Positions 6,211 to 10,984 of a stretch of DNA of 10,984 bases are shown piece by piece. Positions within the stretch are counted from its first letter, which is position 1. Each line of letters begins with the position of its first letter. The notes beneath the pieces were generated by a model. It saw only the letters and a list, made by a program, of their open reading frames with translations. It was not told where the DNA came from and did no database searches. The stretch comes from Clostridiales bacterium UBA1381 (GTDB taxonomy: Bacteria; Bacillota; Clostridia; UBA1381), in contig DBQZ01000034.1 in assembly GCA_002305435.1 (NCBI GenBank), forward strand, positions 1-10,984, given 5' to 3'. The translations under genes were made by a program, and so were the position numbers.

Positions 6211-7119
6211 ATGATATACGCAATGGGAGAGAGGCTGGAGGAGATAACGATAGAAGAAGCCGCCGGCAGACCGTCTATATATATCACTACTACCGATAAA
6301 TGCCGGCAGGTGCTTGAGCAGGCAGGCATCCTATACGAAGGCGAGATAAGCATGAAAGAGGTGCGTGTGTGCAAGGCGGAAACGCAGCAGGACTGTCTCT
6401 ACGGTTCGTTGGCAGTACCGAAGCTTTTGGATGTTCTCGGAAGCCGGTACAGGATACTGTTTTTTATCAACCAGACGAATATCGTCTTGGTCGATAACGA
6501 CAACTTCTCCGAGAGACTTGTGCGGAGGATAATGCGCCGCAAGATACATCAGGGAGAGACGAAGGAGAAATTCCTCTATAATTTCGTGACGGAGTTTATG
6601 AACAGGGATTTGGAGATGCTTGACAGGTACGAAAAGCGTATCATTGAGATGGAGGAAAAGGTGATGGAGGATAAGGAGATGAATAATTTCCAGGCAAACC
6701 TCATGCCTCTTAGAAAGGAGCTTTTAACGCTGCGCAGCTACTATGATGAAATAGCCGACATAGGCAAGGAGTTCAGCGACAACGAAAACGGCTTCTTCAC
6801 AAAAAAGCAGCTCAAATACTTCGGCACAATGACCGACAGAGCCGAACGTCTTGTGGATAAATCCTCATACCTGCTCGACTACGCCCAGCAGGTCAAGGAC
6901 GCATATCAGGCTATGGTGGCTGCAAAGCAGAACAGTAATATGCAGTTTCTGACGATCGTATCGACGTTTTTCTTCCCGCTGACGCTCATAACCGGCTGGT
7001 ACGGGATGAACTTCCACGATATGCCGGAGCTGGAGCACGGGTATCCGTGGGTTATAGCCCTGAGCGCTGCCGTTGTAATTGTGTGTATTATCATATTCAA
7101 GAAGAAAAAGCTGTTTTAG
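6211..7119 (+). CDS. corA: CorA-family magnesium/divalent cation transporter
   Basis: 302 residues; ATG 6211 follows AGGGAG with a 6-base spacer. CorA proteins are homopentameric inner-membrane channels that take up Mg2+ (also Co2+ or Ni2+). The signature YGMN is at 264-267 within GWYGMNFHDMPEL, at the end of the first membrane segment (about 245-263). A second segment (about 279-297) is followed by the basic tail KKKKLF. The preceding soluble domain ends in the long charged stalk helix rich in E, K and R (about 125-235). The periplasmic loop HDMPELEHG matches the usual MPEL loop. Length is typical of the short clostridial CorA-like group. No promoter is visible between the upstream terminator and ATG, so expression may rely on read-through. 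Transported ion not determinable. Confidence 0.95.
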   Translation: MIYAMGERLEEITIEEAAGRPSIYITTTDKCRQVLEQAGILYEGEISMKEVRVCKAETQQDCLYGSLAVPKLLDVLGSRYRILFFINQTNIVLVDNDNFSERLVRRIMRRKIHQGETKEKFLYNFVTEFMNRDLEMLDRYEKRIIEMEEKVMEDKEMNNFQANLMPLRKELLTLRSYYDEIADIGKEFSDNENGFFTKKQLKYFGTMTDRAERLVDKSSYLLDYAQQVKDAYQAMVAAKQNSNMQFLTIVSTFFFPLTLITGWYGMNFHDMPELEHGYPWVIALSAAVVIVCIIIFKKKKLF

Positions 7120-7120
7120 A

Positions 7121-7160
7121 AAAAACCGTTTGCGTACCATTAGGTATGCAGACGGTTTTT
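7121..7160. terminator. Bidirectional intrinsic terminator between corA and dinB
   Basis: An 18-bp stem (7121-7138 with 7143-7160, two G-U pairs) closes a 4-base ATTA loop. The stem starts with A5 and ends with T5, so each strand has a U tract after the hairpin. It lies 1 base after the corA stop and 14 bases beyond the dinB stop, serving both convergent genes. Confidence 0.92.
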
Positions 7161-7174
7161 GAATTTTCGGAGAA

Positions 7175-8368
7175 TTATTCCTTTTTATCGTCCATCCCAA
7201 GACGGATATTCCCGCCGAAACGCTCGGAGAGAGAGTCCACAGTTTTTTCGATTTTCTCCCGTTTTTTAACGGCTGCGCTGTCTGTTTCAAAAAGCGACAG
7301 CTGTTCTGTCACCATATCCTCTGCGACTAATGAGGAAGCGGTTACGGTGAGCATCCGTGCCGGCTGGGACATATTCCACGTTTTCCTCAGAATATCCATA
7401 GCCGCACGGCAGATGTCATGGGAAGTGCAAAGCGGCATATCAAGCTGAGCCTGACGCTGGATCGTGCGGAACTCCGGGGTTTTCACGGTCACCTGCAAAC
7501 TCATGCACTTTAGCCCGTGCTTGCGCAGGCGGCGTGCCACGGTTTTTGCAAGCGGCAGGATATGGCGGCGGTATTCCTCCTCGCCTGAGATATCTTTCTC
7601 AAAAGTTTCGCCGTTGCCGATAGATTTTACCTCCCTTTCCTCCTCAGCAGGCCGAACCGGCTCATCGTCAAGCCCACGTGCATAGCGGCTGATAATCCGC
7701 CCTGCCTTGCCTAAGCGGCGGGAGAGCTCCGCCTCGGGGGCGGCGGCAATATCGCCTATCGTGAATATCCCCATTGAAGCAAGGACGTCGGCGGTTTTCT
7801 TCCCGACCGAGAAGAGGTCTCCGGCAGGCAGAGGATACAGCAGACGGCGGAAATTTGCGGGTGTGATAACGGTGGTAGCGTCCGGCTTTTTGTAATCGCT
7901 GCCCATTTTGGCGAATATCTTGTTCCACGATACGCCGACCGAGATCGTGATCCCCGTCTCCGTCCTCACAAGGCGGCGAAGCTCGTCGGCTATCGTCTTC
8001 CCGTCCCCGAAGAGGAGGCGGCTGCCGGTCACGTCAAGCCATGATTCGTCTATCGAAAACGGTTCCACAAGGTCGGTGAACCGCCGGTATATTTCGTTTA
8101 TCCTCACGGAAAAATCCTTGTATATGCTGTGGTGAGGGGCTACGGTCACAAGGTCGGGGCATTTGCGGCGGGCGGAGGCAATCGTTTCGGCTGTTGTAAC
8201 CCCATACCCCTTGGCAAGCTCGTTTTTTGCAAGGATAATCCCGTGGCGTTTTTCGGGGTCGCCGGCGACTGCCATCGGCACTTCCCGAAGCTCAGGTTTT
8301 AAGACACATTCGACCGAGGCGTAAAACCCGTTGCAGTCGCAGTGGAGTATCGTCCGCTGGGTACTCAT
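7175..8368 (-). CDS. dinB: DNA polymerase IV (Y-family translesion polymerase)
   Basis: 397 residues. It is an error-prone Y-family polymerase that copies past damaged template bases. Catalytic acidic residues are visible: Asp11 in ILHCDCNGFYASVE (Tyr16 at the sugar steric-gate position) and Asp107-Glu108 in SIDESWLDVTG. The palm/fingers continue through GVSWNKIFAKMGSDYKKPDATT. The thumb helix-hairpin-helix region is FSVGKKTADVLASMGIFTIGDIA, and the little-finger domain follows from about 240. Near the C terminus, EQLSLFE (355-361) contains a beta-clamp binding motif (QLSLF), so it should dock on the replication clamp. The CDCNGFYASVE version is typical of clostridial enzymes. Its ATG overlaps the tetR stop as ATGA with no strong ribosome site of its own, so translation is coupled to tetR. 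No LexA box seen. Very secure assignment. Confidence 0.97.
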   Translation of the reverse strand: MSTQRTILHCDCNGFYASVECVLKPELREVPMAVAGDPEKRHGIILAKNELAKGYGVTTAETIASARRKCPDLVTVAPHHSIYKDFSVRINEIYRRFTDLVEPFSIDESWLDVTGSRLLFGDGKTIADELRRLVRTETGITISVGVSWNKIFAKMGSDYKKPDATTVITPANFRRLLYPLPAGDLFSVGKKTADVLASMGIFTIGDIAAAPEAELSRRLGKAGRIISRYARGLDDEPVRPAEEEREVKSIGNGETFEKDISGEEEYRRHILPLAKTVARRLRKHGLKCMSLQVTVKTPEFRTIQRQAQLDMPLCTSHDICRAAMDILRKTWNMSQPARMLTVTASSLVAEDMVTEQLSLFETDSAAVKKREKIEKTVDSLSERFGGNIRLGMDDKKE

Positions 8369-9000
8369 GAGAACAGGGGCGAGCTGCCCGGGTCTTTCGG
8401 CGGACGGTAGAAATATCCGAGGCTTCCTTCCCTCATGTGCATACTGTCCTCGAGCATATGCGAAAGCGATTTGAGCTTTTCAAGCGTTTCCTCCCTGTCG
8501 GCGGGGATAAGCACGCTGTCAAGCGACATTAAAAGCATCGAAAGGATGAACTGCGCATAATGGCGGGGACTCGGGCAGGAGAGGACACCCTCCTCCTGAC
8601 CTTGGACGATTATGCGTGAGAGTATCGGGGTGATTTCCCGGACTGCAATTACGCAGAATTTCTGGTGTACCACAACGTCGTCCTGGAGGTTTAGCATCTT
8701 TAGAAGCTGCCATTGGCGGTTGCCGTCGGAGGGGAATACACTTAAGTTAAAGATTGCGCACATCTTTTCCAGGGCGTTTAACTCCGGCGAATCGGCTATG
8801 CGGTTGCTGTCGTCTATCACCTTTGAATATGCCCGCTCAAGCACGGCGTCGATTATTTCGTCTTTTGAACTGAAGTAGTAATATATGCTTCCCTTGCCAA
8901 TGCCCGCTTTTTTGGCGACATCGCTGATGGTTGCGTTTTTGGCTTCATTGTCGGTCATCAGCTTTTGCATGGCATCCAATATAATATCCCGTTTGCTCAT
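8365..9000 (-). CDS. TetR-family transcriptional repressor
   Basis: 211 residues from the ATG at 9000, preceded by AAAGGA with an 8-base spacer. An ATG two codons earlier (9006) is only 2 bases from that site, and longer versions would start beyond the predicted promoter. The N-terminal helix-turn-helix is clear (about 23-44): ATISDVAKKAGIGKGSIYYYF followed by SSKDEIIDAVLE. The C-terminal helical domain (50-190) is variable, as expected for ligand binding, and ends in a Pro/Gly-rich tail. TetR proteins bind palindromic operators as dimers and release them on ligand binding. Two matching operators lie in the divergent region, flanking the hydrolase-operon promoter, making that operon the probable target. 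It is co-transcribed with dinB. Ligand unknown, possibly a lipid or acyl compound given the targets (inference). Confidence 0.94.
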   Translation of the reverse strand: MSKRDIILDAMQKLMTDNEAKNATISDVAKKAGIGKGSIYYYFSSKDEIIDAVLERAYSKVIDDSNRIADSPELNALEKMCAIFNLSVFPSDGNRQWQLLKMLNLQDDVVVHQKFCVIAVREITPILSRIIVQGQEEGVLSCPSPRHYAQFILSMLLMSLDSVLIPADREETLEKLKSLSHMLEDSMHMREGSLGYFYRPPKDPGSSPLFS

Positions 9001-9061
9001 TAGCATCGTCCTTTCTGAAAAATAAACCCTGCATAGGGGCGTTTTCGTATCTATATAGGCT

Positions 9062-9070
9062 ATTATAACA
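9062..9070 (-). promoter_or_regulatory. Extended -10 promoter of tetR-dinB
   Basis: On the minus strand, TGTTATAAT (9070-9062) is an extended -10 (TGnTATAAT). The -35 at the ideal distance is TGTACT, a weak match, as is common for extended -10 promoters. Predicted start is about 9055, leaving a leader of about 55 bases. The TetR operators lie some 60 bases upstream, so autoregulation is possible but not evident. Confidence 0.6.
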
Positions 9071-9114
9071 TAACAATTTAAAAAAGTACAGCAAAATATT
9101 GTACAAAAACGCAC

Positions 9115-9129
9115 TTGACCGGCGGTCGA
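9115..9129. promoter_or_regulatory. TetR operator O1 overlapping the -35 box
   Basis: TTGACCGGCGGTCGA: half sites TTGACC and GGTCGA around GGC. Six of seven symmetric pairs around the central G are complementary. It contains the -35 hexamer of the hydrolase-operon promoter, so bound repressor would block polymerase. Confidence 0.8.
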
Positions 9130-9143
9130 AAACTTGGTATAAT
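9115..9143 (+). promoter_or_regulatory. Promoter of the hydrolase/condensation operon
   Basis: TTGACC (9115-9120), a 17-base spacer and TATAAT (9138-9143): near-consensus sigma-A boxes. Predicted start is about 9150, giving a leader of about 68 bases to ATG 9218. It is flanked by O1 and O2, so it is strong but repressible. Confidence 0.88.
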
Positions 9144-9153
9144 CTAAATGAAA

Positions 9154-9168
9154 TCGACCGGTGGTCGA
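9154..9168. promoter_or_regulatory. TetR operator O2 just after the transcription start
   Basis: TCGACCGGTGGTCGA: perfect half sites TCGACC and GGTCGA separated by GGT. Its centre (9161) is 39 bases from that of O1 (9122), and the two copies share a TYGACCGGYGGTCGA pattern. Its position near +5 to +19 suits a roadblock, or cooperative repression with O1. Confidence 0.82.
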
Positions 9169-9205
9169 ATTTTGGAACTATATCAGCAGAGCGAGATTTG
9201 AAGAA

Positions 9206-9212
9206 AGAAGGG
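9206..9212 (+). promoter_or_regulatory. Ribosome binding site deciding the hydrolase start at 9218
   Basis: AGAAGGG precedes ATG 9218 by 5 bases. An upstream in-frame GTG at 9161 lies inside operator O2, near the predicted transcript start and without a ribosome site, so I reject it. Confidence 0.7.
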
Positions 9213-9217
9213 CTTTG

Positions 9218-10174
9218 ATGAAATTAGGGATAATAGGAACATTGGCAGGGCTTGCCGCAGCAGCGGCAGGAGCCGGAACAGCGGCGGCTGCTTATATGTT
9301 CGACCAGACGATAGTGAGAAAAGACCACGTTCCTGTGCCGGATACAGGCACGAACTGGGACGAGTATATACCTAAGATACAGGCTATGACCGAGTACATG
9401 GCAAGCCTTGAGCCCCAGCATTTGACGATGAAAACGTTTGACGGCTTAAAGCTTGCAGGGCGGTATTTCCCGGCTGAGGAAAAGACGCACAAGACGGTAA
9501 TATCGGTTCACGGCTACAAGAGCAACGGCGCCGGCGAGGCTACCTCAATCGGCAAGATGTACCACGAGGCGGGCTGGAACGTACTCGTTGTAGATAACAG
9601 GGCTCACGGCGAGAGTGAGGGAAAGTATATCGGTTTCGGCGTGCTTGACCACCTCGACCTTACGATGTGGATAGATTATCTTTTGACGAATATCGACCCC
9701 GAGGCGGAGATTTTCCTCCACGGCGTATCAATGGGCGGGGCGACGGTGCTTATGGCGTCCGGCTGCGATCTGCCCGAGAACGTCAAGGGTATAATAGCCG
9801 ACTGTGCGTTCACTTCCGCATGGGATGTGTTTGCGCATCTGCTGCCGAAGATATACCATCTGCCGGTATTCCCGCTGATGAATATGTCAAGCGCAATCTG
9901 CAAGAGGAAGGCCGGCTATGCGTTCGATGAAATATCAACGCTTGATACCGTAAAGCGGTCGAAGCTGCCGATACTCTTTATCCATGGCAGCGAGGACGAT
10001 TTTGTCCCCGTAATAATGAGCCACCAGAATTACGAGGCTGCAAGATGTCCCAAACGGCTTTTGATAGTTGACGGTGCAGGACATGGGGCGAGCTTTTTCC
10101 ACTCACCGGAATTGTACAAAAAAGAAGTATTCCGTTTTATAAACGATGTTAGGGAGGGCACTATAAATGGCTGA
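9218..10174 (+). CDS. Membrane-anchored alpha/beta hydrolase (serine hydrolase)
   Basis: 318 residues from ATG 9218. Residues 4-28 form an Ala/Gly-rich hydrophobic segment that could be an uncleaved signal anchor. The alpha/beta hydrolase core follows: VISVHGYKSNG (oxyanion His98-Gly99, about 94-104), VVDNRAHGESEG, and the nucleophile elbow HGVSMGGA with Ser171. Next come the acid HGSEDDFVP (Asp260) and the catalytic His289 in GAGHG. The layout resembles BEM46/YqkD-type hydrolases, which include esterases and uncharacterised lipid or peptide hydrolases. Its stop overlaps the start of the condensation-domain gene by 8 bases (ATGGCTGA), so the two are coupled. In context it may act as an acylhydrolase or thioesterase-like partner that releases or edits the product of the condensation protein, but substrate is not deducible. 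Controlled by the operator-flanked promoter upstream. Confidence 0.9.
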   Translation: MKLGIIGTLAGLAAAAAGAGTAAAAYMFDQTIVRKDHVPVPDTGTNWDEYIPKIQAMTEYMASLEPQHLTMKTFDGLKLAGRYFPAEEKTHKTVISVHGYKSNGAGEATSIGKMYHEAGWNVLVVDNRAHGESEGKYIGFGVLDHLDLTMWIDYLLTNIDPEAEIFLHGVSMGGATVLMASGCDLPENVKGIIADCAFTSAWDVFAHLLPKIYHLPVFPLMNMSSAICKRKAGYAFDEISTLDTVKRSKLPILFIHGSEDDFVPVIMSHQNYEAARCPKRLLIVDGAGHGASFFHSPELYKKEVFRFINDVREGTING

Positions 10175-10984
10175 GAAATACGATTTGACACCGGCGCAGA
10201 AAATACACTTTTTTTCCACGTATACCTGCCCGCATATGGAGCTTTTAAACATAGGCACGAGCCTTACGATCAAGGAGGACATAGATTTTGACCTTCTGAG
10301 AGAGGCCATCCGCCAGGCGATAATCAGAAACAGCGCCCTGCACGTGCAGCTTTGCAAAACACGTGACGGAGCGGTTAAGCAGTATATCAACAATAAGCAG
10401 TCGATAGAGATTGAGTTCCACGATTTCTCACAGGGTACAATGGAGGAGGCCGAGGCTGAGATGAAGCGGTGGACGGCTACCCCGTTTGAGCTCTACAACT
10501 CGAAGCTCTACCGCATAGTTATGATTTCGATGCCCGACGGCTACAAGGGAACGTACCTGAATGTCCAGCATATGATAATGGACTCCTACGGCATAGTTAT
10601 CTTCTCACGTGATATTATCGAGATATACGCCCATCTTAAGTATAATTTCGAGTATCCGAAGAAGCTGCGTTCCTACGTTGACTCGTTAAAGGCTGATCTT
10701 GAGTACTTAAATTCCAAGAAGTACAAGGCTGACGAGGAGTTCTGGCAGAAGGAAATTTCCCGCTCCGAGCCGAAGTTCACAGGTCTTCTCGGCTCCGGGC
10801 TTTTAAAGAAGCAGCAGGAGGAAAACCCCGGCCAGCGTTGGGCTGCCGTTCCCCATACGACGTTTGAGGCGAGCAATATAAAATTCCACATGGAATCAGA
10901 GCCGACACAGCGTCTGCTTGATTTCTGCTCCGACAATAACGTCCCCCTTGTATGCTTGCTGCTTATGAGCCTCAGGCTCTATCT
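10167..10984 (+). CDS. Condensation-domain protein (NRPS-type acyl/peptidyl transferase), 3' partial
   Basis: The ATG at 10167 follows AGGGAGG (about 10 bases upstream) and overlaps the hydrolase stop. The frame stays open to the window end, giving 272 codons. The N terminus YDLTPAQKIHF matches the first conserved motif of condensation domains (xLTPxQ). IDFDLLREAIRQAIIRNSALHVQL matches the following strand-helix with the RxxxLR-like 'RNSAL' turn. The active-site motif HHxxxDG appears as QHMIMDS (134-140): the second, catalytic His135 and Asp139 are kept, but the first His is Gln and the Gly is Ser. Condensation domains join acyl or peptidyl groups from carrier proteins to an amine or alcohol. 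Whether this is a stand-alone transferase or the start of a larger synthetase with adenylation and carrier domains lies beyond the window. With the hydrolase it forms a TetR-controlled pair. Confidence 0.88.
   Translation, partial: MAEKYDLTPAQKIHFFSTYTCPHMELLNIGTSLTIKEDIDFDLLREAIRQAIIRNSALHVQLCKTRDGAVKQYINNKQSIEIEFHDFSQGTMEEAEAEMKRWTATPFELYNSKLYRIVMISMPDGYKGTYLNVQHMIMDSYGIVIFSRDIIEIYAHLKYNFEYPKKLRSYVDSLKADLEYLNSKKYKADEEFWQKEISRSEPKFTGLLGSGLLKKQQEENPGQRWAAVPHTTFEASNIKFHMESEPTQRLLDFCSDNNVPLVCLLLMSLRLY

Noticed and set aside
9027..9038. Small hairpin CCCT-GCAT-AGGG in the tetR leader followed by a T-rich stretch on the minus strand
   Set aside because: The stem is only 4 bp, too weak for an attenuator or terminator.
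1..10984. CRISPR arrays, tRNA/rRNA genes, insertion sequences, riboswitches
   Set aside because: I found no regularly spaced direct repeats, tRNA-like cloverleaf, transposase motif, terminal inverted repeats or recognisable aptamer.

Overview
The window comes from a bacterial chromosome of moderate GC. Gene families, strong AAAGGAG-type ribosome sites, TTGACA/TATAAT-type promoters and U-tailed hairpin terminators suggest an anaerobic Clostridia-class Firmicute, perhaps Ruminococcaceae/Oscillospiraceae. This placement is an inference from style and gene content; no rRNA or marker gene is present.

Left block (1-4156, + strand). Four tightly packed genes probably form one operon. They are a large 5'-truncated protein that resembles the GTPase-associated protein 1 (GAP1) N/M-domain family, a single-pass membrane protein with a Pro/Thr/Glu-rich ectodomain, an AraC-type regulator with an N-terminal cupin-like sensor, and a small zinc-dependent phospholipase C-fold protein. 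The first two overlap by 8 bases, and the next gaps are 2 and 31 bases. The fourth gene runs tail-to-tail into a WYL-domain regulator on the minus strand, with 32 bases of coding overlap and no terminator between them.

Middle block (5096-7160). A promoter-bearing intergenic region of about 270 bases separates the WYL regulator from a secreted 257-residue protein of unknown function, whose codon use suggests strong expression. A hairpin terminator lies between that gene and a CorA-family divalent metal transporter. A bidirectional terminator then separates corA from the convergent dinB gene.

Right block (7175-10984). A TetR-family repressor and DNA polymerase IV (dinB) form a translationally coupled minus-strand pair (ATGA overlap). 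Divergent from tetR is a second operon with a membrane-anchored alpha/beta hydrolase, overlapped by 8 bases by a condensation-domain (NRPS-type acyl/peptidyl transferase) protein that runs off the window. The divergent region holds a near-consensus promoter flanked by two TetR-type operators of the form TYGACC-N3-GGTCGA. This makes a convincing repressor-controlled switch for the hydrolase/condensation operon.

The two places most likely to hold something undescribed are the GAP1-like/membrane-protein cassette at the left edge and the TetR-controlled hydrolase/condensation operon at the right edge. Both are cut by the window ends.
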